A DNA stretch of 64,000 nt, from the NCBI GenBank assembly GCA_037133755.1, contig JBAXNN010000013.1, forward strand, positions 15,383-79,382, given 5' to 3'. The position numbers were made by a program, and so were the translations under genes. This DNA is from F1-60-MAGs149 sp037133755. GTDB lineage: Bacteria; Actinomycetota; Thermoleophilia; Gaiellales; F1-60-MAGs149. Under the pieces are notes generated by a model that saw only the letters and a program-made list of their open reading frames with translations, did no database searches and was not told the origin of the DNA. Of this stretch, positions 35,383 through 44,478 are shown piece after piece (position 1 is the first letter of the stretch; each line of letters begins with the position of its first letter).

Positions 35383-36237
35383 ATGCGGTTCATGCGCCTT
35401 CTCGTTCCGCTGCTCGTCTTCGCCACGCTCACTCTCGGTCTGATCGCCCCGACGGCGGGCGCCGAACCTGCTCGCGCCGCGGTGTTCTCGGGAACTGGCG
35501 TGTGGATCGATATCTGGGATGCGCTCGAGAAGAACCCGACCAGTGTCGTCACGACGGCACAGCAACAGGGAGTCTCCGTTATCTACGTCGAGACGGCGAA
35601 CGCCAAGAGCAAGGTCGACGTCGTCAATCCCGTGCCGCTGAAGCAGCTCGTGGTGGCCGCGCATGCTGCGGACATCCGCGTCGTGCCGTGGTACCTCCCG
35701 GGCTTCCAGAAGCCAAAGGTCGATCAGCGTCGTCTCGCAGCCGCACTGGCGGTCGGCGGCACCGAGGCAGTCGACGGCGTCGCCGTCGATATCGAGGCGA
35801 CGTACGTGAAGAATCCGACGCTGCGCTCGCAACGCGCAGGTGCGTTGCTCGCCTGGTTGCGCGCCAACTATCCCAAGACGCCGATCGGTGCAATTACGCC
35901 AAATCCGGTCAACAACTACTGGCCGATCTTCCCGTGGACCGAGATCCACGACAACGCTGACGCGGTACTGCCCATGTGTTACCCGCCCCGCAAGCTGAGC
36001 GCCCAAGCGATGTACACGATGACGGTTGGCTGCACCCAGAAGCCGCGCGACCTGATCGGCGATCAGGCCACACCGGTGCACGTCATCAGCGGCCTTGCGG
36101 GCGGTCTTTCGGCGGCCAATCTCGATGCTGCAGCACGTGGCGCGCGCGATGCCGGCGCGAATGGTTTCAGCCTCTACGACCTGGCTACGACGACGGCTGC
36201 CGGCTGGACCGCGCTGGCCACGTGGGCCGCGGGTTAG
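35383..36237 (+). CDS. Secreted protein with a putative glycoside-hydrolase-like barrel
   Basis: A 284-residue protein with a signal peptide (LLVPLLVFATLTLGLIAPTAGA). The mature part shows alternating strand/helix elements of a TIM barrel: GTGVWIDIWD, GVSVIYVETAN, IRVVPWYLPGF, VDGVAVDIEA, IGAITPNPV and DAVLPMCYPP. The acidic DIEA after a hydrophobic strand resembles the catalytic/structural acid of glycosyl-hydrolase-like families. I cannot assign a defined family. Probably acts on cell-wall or exogenous glycans, but this is inference. Confidence 0.6.
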   Translation: MRFMRLLVPLLVFATLTLGLIAPTAGAEPARAAVFSGTGVWIDIWDALEKNPTSVVTTAQQQGVSVIYVETANAKSKVDVVNPVPLKQLVVAAHAADIRVVPWYLPGFQKPKVDQRRLAAALAVGGTEAVDGVAVDIEATYVKNPTLRSQRAGALLAWLRANYPKTPIGAITPNPVNNYWPIFPWTEIHDNADAVLPMCYPPRKLSAQAMYTMTVGCTQKPRDLIGDQATPVHVISGLAGGLSAANLDAAARGARDAGANGFSLYDLATTTAAGWTALATWAAG

Positions 36238-36284
36238 TCGGATACCTCAGGGCCATCTCAGCGAGTCGGGCTAGAGTGCCGGGC

Positions 36285-37517
36285 GTGGACTACTCCGGCA
36301 TCGTCGATGACGCGATCGAGCGTCTGAAGACCGAGGGCCGCTATCGATCGTTTGCCGAGATCGAGCGCATCCCCGGCACGGCCAGCGCGATGCTGCGTGC
36401 ACCCGACGGGACGACCCGCACGGTCGCGGTCTGGTGCTCGAACGATTACCTGGGGATGGCCGCCAATGCCACGGTGGTCGAGGCCGTCACTGAGGCAGCG
36501 ACCTACGGTGCCGGCAGCGGCGGTACGCGCAACATCTCCGGCACGACGGCGATGCACGTTGCGCTCGAGCGCGAGCTCGCGGACTGGCATCGCAAGGAGG
36601 CCGGCCTGCTCTTCTCGTCGGGCTGGGTGGCGAACTTCACGTCCTTTGCCGTCCTCGGCAGCATCCTGCCCGAGTGCGTCATCTACTCCGACGCCAATAA
36701 CCACAACTCGATGATCGAGGGCATGCGTCGCAGCGGCGCGACGGTGCGCGTCTTCCGCCACAACGATGCCGCACACCTCGAGCAGCTGCTGCGCGACGAG
36801 GATCCCTCGCGCGCCCGCGTTGTCGCGTTCGAGTCGGTCTACTCGATGGATGGCGACATCGCCCCGATCGCCGAGCTCGCCGACGTCGCCAAGCGCTATA
36901 ACGCGCTCACGTTCGTCGATGAGGTGCACGCCGTCGGCATGTACGGCCCCGAGGGTGCTGGTGTCGTGGCGCGTGAGGGGCTCGAAGGCGAGATCGACAT
37001 CGTCCAGGGCACGCTCGGCAAGGCCGTCGGCGCGATGGGTGGGTACATCACGGGTTCGGCGCGCCTGATCGACTTGATCCGCTCGTACGGCACGGGCTTT
37101 ATCTTCACCACCTCGCTTGCTCCGGTCGTGGTGGCGGCGGCACACTCCAGCATCCGCCACTTGCGCGCCAGCGACGTTGAGCGCATTGCGCTGCACGCCC
37201 GCGTGGCAGAGGTGCACGGCCTGATCGACGCGGCGGGTATTCCGACGCTCGACACCGACAGCCATCTGATTCCCGTGATCCTCGGAGATCCGCTGCGCTG
37301 TCGCGAGGCCGCGAAGTTCCTGCTCGACCATCATGGCGTCTACGTGCAGCCGATCGACTACCCCACGGTCCAGCGTGGCACCGAGCGCTTTCGCATCACG
37401 ACGAGTCCGCTCCACACCGACGCAGATGTGCAGGCGCTGATCACCGGCCTCGCTGACGTGTGGGAGCGCCTCGAGTTGCCGCGTCAGGGCGAACTGCCCG
37501 TCGGCTCGCGCTCCTAG
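36285..37517 (+). CDS. hemA: 5-aminolevulinate synthase
   Basis: A 410-residue PLP enzyme of the alpha-oxoamine synthase family, condensing glycine with succinyl-CoA. Conservation with ALAS (not merely KBL/BioF) is strong: VWCSNDYLGM, GSGGTRNISGTT, ESVYSMDGDIAPI, VDEVHAVGMYG, Lys246 in QGTLGKAVGAMGGYITG, FIFTTSLAP, and VYVQPIDYPTVQRGTERFRIT. ALAS is typical of alphaproteobacteria and mitochondria; most actinobacteria make aminolevulinate from glutamyl-tRNA. In Streptomyces, ALAS also feeds the C5N unit of some natural products. No partner genes are adjacent. GTG start; ribosome site weak. Confidence 0.88.
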   Translation: MDYSGIVDDAIERLKTEGRYRSFAEIERIPGTASAMLRAPDGTTRTVAVWCSNDYLGMAANATVVEAVTEAATYGAGSGGTRNISGTTAMHVALERELADWHRKEAGLLFSSGWVANFTSFAVLGSILPECVIYSDANNHNSMIEGMRRSGATVRVFRHNDAAHLEQLLRDEDPSRARVVAFESVYSMDGDIAPIAELADVAKRYNALTFVDEVHAVGMYGPEGAGVVAREGLEGEIDIVQGTLGKAVGAMGGYITGSARLIDLIRSYGTGFIFTTSLAPVVVAAAHSSIRHLRASDVERIALHARVAEVHGLIDAAGIPTLDTDSHLIPVILGDPLRCREAAKFLLDHHGVYVQPIDYPTVQRGTERFRITTSPLHTDADVQALITGLADVWERLELPRQGELPVGSRS

Positions 37518-37625
37518 CTGGCAGCGACCCAGAGCAACGCGCCGACGACGCACAGCCCGAGCACCAGCCCGATGGTCAGGCGGCGACTGGGGGGTGATGG
37601 GCTGCGGGGACGTCTGCTGGGACAT
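37514..37625 (-). pseudogene. Possible small membrane protein, frame interrupted at a G6/C6 run
   Basis: On the minus strand an ATG at 37625 starts MSQQTSPQPITP, and one frame over the same stretch ends with RRLTIGLVLGLCVVGALLWV, a membrane segment, and a stop at 37514. The two frames meet at a run of six C (G on the plus strand, 37589-37594). Removing one base would join them into a 36-residue single-pass protein. An uninterrupted 39-residue version from a GTG at 37633 also exists. It could be a real gene with a sequencing or true frameshift, or chance. Confidence 0.3.
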
Positions 37626-37629
37626 CCAC

Positions 37630-37677
37630 GCACCGGTCGAGTGGGACCGGCTAGAGCCGACCCCACTCGACCGGTGC
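37630..37677 (-). terminator. Long hairpin over the end of the amidohydrolase gene
   Basis: Arms of 16 bases (37630-37645 and 37662-37677) pair perfectly, and an inner CGGC/GCCG stem with a TAGA loop continues the helix. The stop codon of the minus-strand gene (37651-37653) lies in the loop, so the final codons are part of the stem. Confidence 0.6.
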
Positions 37678-39279
37678 GCCGTCGACCCACGTGTCTTCGA
37701 CGCGGATCGAGCGCAGGTCGTCGATCGCCACGCCAAGCGGGTCGCCGGAGAGGATCGCGAAGTCGGCCAGCTTGCCCGGCTCGATCGAGCCCACGACGTG
37801 GTCGCGCTTCGTGGCTGCCGCGCCGTTGATGGTGTAGCCGCGGAGGCCTTCCTCCACGGAGATGCGCTGTTCGGGCGTGCCGAGGGTCGAGCCGTAGCGC
37901 GTCTCGCGCGTCGCGGCCGCCCAGATCGCCTCGATCGGATCGGGGCCAGACACCGGGGTGTCCGACGAGAGGACGATCGGCACGCCGGCGTCGCGGAACT
38001 CGCCGTACGGGTTGTACCGGTTGGCGCTCTCGCCGAGCGCCTCGAGCAGTGCGTCACCGACCAGATAGCCGTGGGTCGGTTGCGGGACCGGGTAGATACC
38101 GAGCTCCGCAATGCGGTGGATCTGGTCGGGCGACGGCATGCCGCAGTGTTCAATGCGGTGACGGTGGTCTTTGCGATCCACATCGGCCAGCGACTCGGTG
38201 ACGGCATCGAGCACGATCTGGATCGCCGAGTCGCCCTGCGCGTGCGTGCCGGTCTGCAGGCCAAAGCGGTGGGCGCGGCGGATCAGGCGCCGCAGCTCCT
38301 CCGGCTCGTGGTACAGCTGGCCGTGATGGCACGGGTCGAAGCGGTAGCCGCTCTCGAAGTACGCGGTCAGCCCCGTCAGCGTGCCGTCGGCGTAGAGCTT
38401 GAGGCCGGCGAAGGCGAGGTGGTCGTCGCCGAGGCGCGCACGGAGACCGAGCTCGACGAGCACCTCGAGCAGCGTCGAGAGCGTGAGCATCGAGGCCCGC
38501 AGCTGCAGACGCCCGTCGTCGCGGGCCAGCAGATACGTCTCCATCTCGCGGCGTGTCACCTGACAGTCCGTGACCGACGTGACGCCCGCCTTGAGCAGCA
38601 TCGTCTGCGCATTGCAGAGCAGATCGACCAAGCGCTCCGGCGCGTCCGGGATGTGGATATTCGGACCGTGGTTGAGCGTCTTGACACCCTCAGGGCCGGT
38701 GATCAGATCGATCGCGGCGTCCCACATCACACCCGTCGGGTTGCCCTGCTCGTCGCGCTCGATCCGGCCGCCCGCGGGGTCCGGCAGGTCCTTCGTGATG
38801 CCATTCATCGCCAGGCAGTGGCTGTTGACCATCACGCCGTGGCCCGAGCGGTGCATGACGGCGACGACGCGATCGGTGGCAACCCGGTCGAGGTCGGTGC
38901 GCTCTGGATTGCGCCGTACGTCGAGATCGCCGTGGTGCACGCCGAAGCCCCACACGTCGGCGGTCGGCGGCAGCGAGTCGCGGCGACGGCCGAGCATCTC
39001 GACGAGCGCGTCGATCGTCGTCACCTCGGGCGGCGCGCAGTCGACCCACGCAGCGCACTGGCCGAGCATCAGCGGGTGCGTATGCGCATCGACGAAGCCC
39101 GGCAGCAGCGTGCGGCCACCGAGATCGAACTCGACCGCCCCCTGGCCCGCCGCATCGCGGCACTCCTCGAGCGAACCAACGTGGAGGATGCGCTCGTCGA
39201 GAACCGCGACGGCCTCGGCGCGCATCTCGGCCGCCATCGTCAGGATCGGTCCACCGGAGATGACGGTGCGGCGGTTCAT
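37651..39279 (-). CDS. YtcJ-type amidohydrolase (amidohydrolase-3 family)
   Basis: A 542-residue metal-dependent hydrolase. Metal ligands: GFVDAHTHPLM (HxH, around residue 66), the later histidines in TGTHAQGDSA and HRIEHCGM, and the aspartate in VLSSDTPVSG. The first 55 and last 60 residues form the composite beta-sandwich (VGSIEPGKLADFAILSGDPL). The YtcJ group includes N-substituted formamide deformylase (NfdA-type). The substrate here is unknown. Next to it (23 bases) is a monooxygenase on the same strand. Confidence 0.85.
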   Translation of the reverse strand: MNRRTVISGGPILTMAAEMRAEAVAVLDERILHVGSLEECRDAAGQGAVEFDLGGRTLLPGFVDAHTHPLMLGQCAAWVDCAPPEVTTIDALVEMLGRRRDSLPPTADVWGFGVHHGDLDVRRNPERTDLDRVATDRVVAVMHRSGHGVMVNSHCLAMNGITKDLPDPAGGRIERDEQGNPTGVMWDAAIDLITGPEGVKTLNHGPNIHIPDAPERLVDLLCNAQTMLLKAGVTSVTDCQVTRREMETYLLARDDGRLQLRASMLTLSTLLEVLVELGLRARLGDDHLAFAGLKLYADGTLTGLTAYFESGYRFDPCHHGQLYHEPEELRRLIRRAHRFGLQTGTHAQGDSAIQIVLDAVTESLADVDRKDHRHRIEHCGMPSPDQIHRIAELGIYPVPQPTHGYLVGDALLEALGESANRYNPYGEFRDAGVPIVLSSDTPVSGPDPIEAIWAAATRETRYGSTLGTPEQRISVEEGLRGYTINGAAATKRDHVVGSIEPGKLADFAILSGDPLGVAIDDLRSIRVEDTWVDGAPVEWGRL

Positions 39280-39301
39280 AGAAGCAACCGTACCCGTTCG
39301 C

Positions 39302-40798
39302 CTAGGCCGTGATGAAGTCGTCGAAGTCGGGACGCAGCGTGCGCTTCCAGTAGCCGAGCATGAAGCCCGACCAGTTGTTGAGCACCTTGCCGTCGGCGGT
39401 CACGTACCAGGAGGCGCAGCCGCTCGCCCAGACCGACTTCGCAAGGTCCTGCTGCAGCTCATCGTTGAAGCGCGCCTGCGCGGCGGGGTTGACCGTCAGC
39501 ACCTTGAGGTGGTCGCGCCGCATCTTCTGGATGCACTTGCGGATGTAGCGGATCTGGCACTCGATCATGAAGATGATCGTGCCGTGCCCGAGGTTGGTGT
39601 TCGGGCCGTAGAGCATGAACAGGTTCGGAAAGCCCGCGACCGTGATGCCGAGGTGCGCCTGCGGACCGTCGGCCCAGGCGGCCGCGAGGTCGCGGCCATC
39701 CGCGCCGGTGATCTTCACGGTCGACATGAACTTCGCCGAGTCGAAGCCGGTGCCCAAGATGATCGCGTCGAGCGGGCCGAACGTGCCGGCCTCGGTCTCG
39801 ATCGAGTCGGCGGTGATGCGCGTGATGCGGTCGGTCACCAGGTCGACGTTGTCGCGCTGCAGCGTGGGGTACCAGTCGTTCGACAGGAGCACGCGCTTGC
39901 AGCCGATGCCGTAGTCGGGGGTCAGGCGCGCGCGGAGCTCGGGATCGGGCACCTGCTTCTCGAGGTGGCGCAGCGCGATGTTCTGCCACTCCTCGGCCTT
40001 GTCGGAGCCCTGGATCAGACCCCACCACTTCTGGCCGGGGCGGAAGGCGAGGAAGCCCTGCTCGTTGAACCAGAAGATGCCGAGCCGGTGCAGGCTCTCG
40101 ACGCCCGGGATCTTGCGGAAGCGCCGCTTCTGCGTCTCCGTGTAGGGGAAGTCGCGGCGCGGCACGATCCACGAGTTCGAGCGCTGCAGGACCGTCAGGT
40201 GCCCGGCTTGCTTGGCAACTTCGGGGACGAACTGTGCGGCGCTCGCACCGTTGCCGATCACCGCGACGCGCTTCCCCGTGAGGTCGTAGTCGTGGTCCCA
40301 ACGGGCAGAGTGGAACATGTGGCCCTGGAAGTCGTCGAGGCCCGGGACGTTGGGGCGGACCGGCTCGTTGAGCTGGCCGCAGCCGAAGATCACGACGTCG
40401 GTCTCGATCTGCTCGCCGTCGCCCGTCGTGAGCGTCCACGTGCTCGAGGCATCGTCGTACGCGGCCGTCTCGATCGGGGTGCTCAGGCGCGTCTTGGCGT
40501 AGAGATCCTCTTCGCGCATGCAGGCCTTGAGGTACTCGAGGATCTCCTCGTGTCCGGCGTAGGTCTTCGTCCACTCGTGGTTGCGCTTGAACGAGAACGA
40601 ATAGAGGTGCGACCCGATGTCGCACGCCGCGCCGGGGTACGAGTTGTGGAACCACGTGCCGCCGACTTCGGGCGCTGCCTCGTAGATCGTGAAGCTCGTG
40701 ATGCCCGCCTGCTTGAGTCGCATCGCCATGCCGATGCCACTGAACCCGGCGCCGATGATTGCGATGCGGGGAGAGGCGCTGCCGTTACGCGGGGTCAC
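39302..40798 (-). CDS. Flavin-containing monooxygenase, Baeyer-Villiger type
   Basis: A 498-residue FAD/NADPH monooxygenase. GAGFSGIGMA (FAD Rossmann loop, residues 15-24), the Baeyer-Villiger fingerprint FQGHMFHSARWDHD (around residue 160), and GNGASAAQFVPEVA (NADPH loop) are all present. C-terminal GPNTNLGHGTIIFMIE is typical of the steroid/cycloalkanone-type enzymes. It inserts oxygen next to a ketone or oxidises N/S atoms; substrate unknown. No ferredoxin or dehydrogenase partners. Confidence 0.88.
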   Translation of the reverse strand: MTPRNGSASPRIAIIGAGFSGIGMAMRLKQAGITSFTIYEAAPEVGGTWFHNSYPGAACDIGSHLYSFSFKRNHEWTKTYAGHEEILEYLKACMREEDLYAKTRLSTPIETAAYDDASSTWTLTTGDGEQIETDVVIFGCGQLNEPVRPNVPGLDDFQGHMFHSARWDHDYDLTGKRVAVIGNGASAAQFVPEVAKQAGHLTVLQRSNSWIVPRRDFPYTETQKRRFRKIPGVESLHRLGIFWFNEQGFLAFRPGQKWWGLIQGSDKAEEWQNIALRHLEKQVPDPELRARLTPDYGIGCKRVLLSNDWYPTLQRDNVDLVTDRITRITADSIETEAGTFGPLDAIILGTGFDSAKFMSTVKITGADGRDLAAAWADGPQAHLGITVAGFPNLFMLYGPNTNLGHGTIIFMIECQIRYIRKCIQKMRRDHLKVLTVNPAAQARFNDELQQDLAKSVWASGCASWYVTADGKVLNNWSGFMLGYWKRTLRPDFDDFITA

Positions 40799-40901
40799 AG
40801 CCGGGAGTTTACGCGCAGTTGGGCGTCACGCTGAGGACGCCACGGCGCCGATATGCTGCCGCCATCGGCGCGAGTGACGCGCCCCTCGCGAGGAGCGCCT
40901 G

Positions 40902-42035
40902 ATGGATCTCGATCTGCCTGTTGAGTACGAAGACTTCCGCGCCATGGTGCGTGATTTCGCGGAGACGCGGATCGGACCGATCGCCGAAGAGATCGATCGC
41001 GAGCATCGCTTCCCGTACGAGATCGTCGAGGAGATGGCGCAGCTCGGATTGATGGGCATCCCGTTCCCCGAGGCGATCGGTGGGGCGGGCGGCGACACGC
41101 TGCTCTACGCGATTGCGGTCGAGGAGCTCACGCGCATCGACGCCTCCGTCGGCGTGACCGTCGCGGCGCACACGTCACTTGGCACGATGCCGATCTACCT
41201 GTACGGCACCGACGCGCAGAAGGAGCAGTGGCTACCCGAGCTCGTCTCGGGCCAGCGCCTCGCGGCCTTTGGTCTGACCGAGCCCGAGGCCGGCTCCGAC
41301 GCGGGTAACCCGCGCACGCACGCCGAGCTCGAGAATGGCCAGTGGTGCATCAATGGCTCCAAGATGTTCATCACCAACTCCGGCACCGACATCACCAAGC
41401 TGGTGACGATCACGACGCGCACGGGGGAGGACGAGATCTCGACGATCATCGTCCCCAACGGCACGCCGGGCTACACGCAGAGTGCGCCGCTGCACAAGAT
41501 CGGCTGGCACGCCTCCGACACGCGCGAATTGACGTTCGCGGACGTGCTGGTGCCGGAGGAGAACCTGCTCGGCCCGCGCGGCATGGGCTTCAAGCAGTTC
41601 CTGCAGATCCTCGATGGCGGCCGCGTCTCGATCGCCGCGATGGGCCTCGGCACGATGCAGGCCGCCTACGACCTGTCGCTCGCCTACGCGCAGTCACGCA
41701 ACCAGTTCGGCCGACCGATCGCGAAGTTCCAGGCGATCCAGTTCAAGCTCGCCGACATGGCCGTCGAGCTCGCCGCAGCCCGTGCGCTGGTCTACCGCGC
41801 CGCATGGCTGAAGGACCAGGGCCGCCCGTACGCGCAGGAGGCCGCGATCGCGAAGCTCTACACCGGCGAGGCGTCGAACCGCGCGGTCAACGAGGCCGTC
41901 CAGATCCACGGCGGCTACGGCTACATGGACGAGTACCCGATCTCGCGCATCTACCGCGACCAGAAGGTGCTTGAGATCGGCGAGGGCACCAACGAGGTAC
42001 AGCGCCTCGTGATCGCCCGCAGCCTCGGTCTTTAG
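40902..42035 (+). CDS. Acyl-CoA dehydrogenase
   Basis: A 377-residue FAD enzyme oxidising acyl-CoA to trans-2-enoyl-CoA. FGLTEPEAGSD, MFITNSGTD, FGRPIAKFQAIQFKLADM and IHGGYGYMDEYPISRIYRD are the family blocks. The catalytic-base segment reads IGEGTNEVQR, with a glutamate as in short/medium-chain enzymes; isovaleryl-CoA dehydrogenases usually lack it there. So a short- or branched-chain substrate is likelier than isovaleryl-CoA. It faces the carboxylase cluster and is separated from it by a palindromic repeat. Confidence 0.9.
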   Translation: MDLDLPVEYEDFRAMVRDFAETRIGPIAEEIDREHRFPYEIVEEMAQLGLMGIPFPEAIGGAGGDTLLYAIAVEELTRIDASVGVTVAAHTSLGTMPIYLYGTDAQKEQWLPELVSGQRLAAFGLTEPEAGSDAGNPRTHAELENGQWCINGSKMFITNSGTDITKLVTITTRTGEDEISTIIVPNGTPGYTQSAPLHKIGWHASDTRELTFADVLVPEENLLGPRGMGFKQFLQILDGGRVSIAAMGLGTMQAAYDLSLAYAQSRNQFGRPIAKFQAIQFKLADMAVELAAARALVYRAAWLKDQGRPYAQEAAIAKLYTGEASNRAVNEAVQIHGGYGYMDEYPISRIYRDQKVLEIGEGTNEVQRLVIARSLGL

Positions 42036-42048
42036 CTCTTAGGCTGGT

Positions 42049-42134
42049 CAGTTTGGGTCCGGCCCCAGATTGTCCATCTTGCGGACAATCTGGGGCCGGA
42101 CCCAAACTGTCCAATCTGGACCCGGGTCCAGATT
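42049..42134. repeat. Palindromic repeat, GGCCGG family, hairpin plus 22-base palindrome
   Basis: A perfect 27-base inverted repeat (42049-42075 with 42083-42109) has a 7-base loop and is followed by the perfect 22-base palindrome at 42113-42134 (centre GGACCCGGGTCC). The arms contain GGGTCCGGCCCC, akin to the repeat at 29011-29073. It lies exactly between two convergent genes. Confidence 0.75.
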
Positions 42135-42137
42135 CGC

Positions 42138-43742
42138 TCAGTCGGGTTCGATTGCGGCGATCAGGGCGCCGGCGTCGATGAAGGCGCCTTCACTGATGCC
42201 GAGCTCGGCGACGGTGCCGGCGAATGGCGCCTCGAGGCGGTGCTCCATCTTCATCGCCTCGAGCACGGCGATCAGCTCGCCCTCGGCGACCTGCTGGCCG
42301 GCGGTGACGGCGAGCGAGAGGACGACGCCGGGCATCGGGGCGATCAGACGACCATCGCCGCTGCCGGCCACATCCGTCCAGTCGGGCGACTGCGGCACAG
42401 GGAAGCGCGCCGTCGAGCCAGTGCCAAGGCGCCAGGCGCCGGCAAACGTTCCGCTCGGAGCGCGCCGCACCGACAGTGGCGGGTGGTCCTCGAGGAAGGC
42501 GGTGGTGGCGGTGCCGGCGGCGACGTCGGGCTGGCGCACGAGCCAGCGCAGAAACGGCAGGTTGGTGATCACGCCCGCCACGCGGGTCTCATCGAGGGCG
42601 GCAGTCAGACGCGCTAGCGCCTCGTCGCGTGTCTCGCCATGGGCGATCAGCTTGGCGATCATCGGGTCGTAGCCCGTCGGCACGTGATCGCCCGCGGCGA
42701 TGCCGAGATCGATGCGGATGCCCTCGGGTAGGTCGAGCTCGCGCAGCAGGCCTACGCGGGGCAGGAAGGTGAGCGGGTCTTCGGCGTAGAGCCGCACCTC
42801 GATCGCATGGCCACTTGGCGTCGGTGCTGCGGGCACGTGGCCGCCGTCGGCGATGCGGATCATCTCCGCGATCAGGTCGATTCCGGTGACGAGCTCGGTA
42901 ACGGGATGCTCGACCTGGATGCGGGCGTTGAGCTCGAGGAACCAGATCTCATCGCTCGTCACGAGGAACTCGGCAGTGCCGGCGCCGCAGTACCCGGCCG
43001 CGCGGGCGAAGGCAATCGCGGCGTCGTCGAGGCGGGCGCGCAGCGCGTCGTTGACGATCGGCGAGGGGCTCTCTTCAAGCACCTTCTGGTGCCGGCGCTG
43101 GATCGAGCAGTCGCGCTCGCCCAGCGAGATGACGCCGCCGTGGGCATCGGCCAGCAGCTGGATCTCGACGTGGTGCGGGCGCTCGACGAGCCGCTCGGCG
43201 TAGACGCGGCCGTCGCCAAAGGCGCTCTCGGCCTCGCGCGATGCGGCGGCGCGCGCCTCGTCGAGCTCGTTCGACGAGCGCACGATGCGCATGCCGCGTC
43301 CGCCACCACCGGCTGCGGCCTTCAGCAGCAGGGGATAGCCCACGACCTCGGGGTCGCCCTGCGGCAGCACCGGCACGCCGGCGGCCTCGGCGATCGCCTT
43401 CGCCTCCAGCTTGTCGCCTGCGCGCTCGAGCACGTCGGGGCTCGGCCCGATCCAGATGGCGCCAGCCGCCTCAACAGCGCGGGCCGCCTCGGCGCGCTCC
43501 GACAGGAACCCGTAGCCCGGGTGCACTGCGTCGGCACCGCTCTCGCGCACCGCTGCGGCAATCGCGTCGGCGTCGAGATACGACGCGACATCAACCACGC
43601 GGTCGCAGGCGCGGGTATGAAAGGCGTCGCGGTCGTCGGGCGCCTGCAGAGCGATCGACTCGATGCCGAGCTCGCGGCAGGTACGGGCGATGCGCGCGGC
43701 GATCTCGCCGCGGTTGGCGATCAGGACGGAGCGGATCGCCAC
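42138..43742 (-). CDS. Acyl-CoA carboxylase alpha subunit (biotin carboxylase plus biotin carrier)
   Basis: A 534-residue fusion. Biotin carboxylase occupies residues 1 to about 445: VLIANRGEIAARI, AAAGGGGRGMR (ATP-grasp), and FLELNARIQVEHPVTE. The biotinyl domain is at residues 465-534 with EAMKMEH. It is short for methylcrotonyl-CoA carboxylase alpha, because the linker/BT region between the two is reduced. The GTG start lies 22 bases inside the hydratase gene. With the beta subunit and hydratase it forms a liu-like set, so MccA-type is most likely; propionyl/acetyl-CoA carboxylase is an alternative. Confidence 0.88.
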   Translation of the reverse strand: MAIRSVLIANRGEIAARIARTCRELGIESIALQAPDDRDAFHTRACDRVVDVASYLDADAIAAAVRESGADAVHPGYGFLSERAEAARAVEAAGAIWIGPSPDVLERAGDKLEAKAIAEAAGVPVLPQGDPEVVGYPLLLKAAAGGGGRGMRIVRSSNELDEARAAASREAESAFGDGRVYAERLVERPHHVEIQLLADAHGGVISLGERDCSIQRRHQKVLEESPSPIVNDALRARLDDAAIAFARAAGYCGAGTAEFLVTSDEIWFLELNARIQVEHPVTELVTGIDLIAEMIRIADGGHVPAAPTPSGHAIEVRLYAEDPLTFLPRVGLLRELDLPEGIRIDLGIAAGDHVPTGYDPMIAKLIAHGETRDEALARLTAALDETRVAGVITNLPFLRWLVRQPDVAAGTATTAFLEDHPPLSVRRAPSGTFAGAWRLGTGSTARFPVPQSPDWTDVAGSGDGRLIAPMPGVVLSLAVTAGQQVAEGELIAVLEAMKMEHRLEAPFAGTVAELGISEGAFIDAGALIAAIEPD

Positions 43743-44476
43743 GGCGGGTCCTCTCCGTCGAGCAGTGCACGGAGTCCCGCCTGGCCCTCGGCAGAGGCGC
43801 GCACCTCGCTGATCAGGCGCGCGAGCTCGTCATTGGAGGGCCGCTCGCGGACGATGCGCTTGGTGGCGCGCACGGCCTCGGGGCCCACGCTGCACAGCGT
43901 CTCGACGATGCGCTCGGCCTCGGCGGCCGCATCGTCGGCAACGGCGCTGATGAGTCCGATGCGCAGTGCCTCCGCAGCGTCGAACAGCTCAGCCGTCAGC
44001 AGGTAGCGCCGTGCCGCAGTCGTGCCCATGCGGCCGATCACGTACGGCGAGATCGTGGCGGGCATCAGTCCAATGCGCGTCTCGGTGAAGCCGAACTTCG
44101 TGCCGGGTGCGGCGACGGCGATGTCGCACGTGGCGACGAGGCCCGCACCACCAGCGATGGCATGACCATGGACGGCGGCGACGACGGGCGCGGGACAGCT
44201 GTCGATCGCGGCGAAGAGTGCGCCGAGACGCTGGCCCTCAATGAGGTTCTGCTCGGGCGAGAGGTCGACGCTCGCGCGCATCCAGTCGAGATCGGCGCCG
44301 GCCGAGAAGCTCGGACCCTCGCCGGTCAGCAGCACGGCGCGCGCGTCGCCGACCGCGGCGAAGGCAGCCGACAACTCGTCGATCATCGCGCCGTCGAAGG
44401 CGTTGCGACGATCGGCGCGTGTGAGGGTGATGCGCAGCACATGGCCGTCGCGGATGGCAGAGATCGCAGTGCCCAC
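43721..44476 (-). CDS. Enoyl-CoA hydratase/isomerase family protein
   Basis: A 251-residue crotonase-fold enzyme. The oxyanion-hole motifs are SFSAGADLDWM and HGHAIAGGAGLVATCDIAVA, and AAEALRIGLI follows. The ADLDWM and FTETRIGLMPATISPYV elements are like 3-methylglutaconyl-CoA hydratase, consistent with its place between the two carboxylase genes as in leucine degradation. GTG start, two bases after the beta-subunit stop. Confidence 0.85.
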   Translation of the reverse strand: MGTAISAIRDGHVLRITLTRADRRNAFDGAMIDELSAAFAAVGDARAVLLTGEGPSFSAGADLDWMRASVDLSPEQNLIEGQRLGALFAAIDSCPAPVVAAVHGHAIAGGAGLVATCDIAVAAPGTKFGFTETRIGLMPATISPYVIGRMGTTAARRYLLTAELFDAAEALRIGLISAVADDAAAEAERIVETLCSVGPEAVRATKRIVRERPSNDELARLISEVRASAEGQAGLRALLDGEDPPWRSAPS

Positions 44477-44478
44477 GG

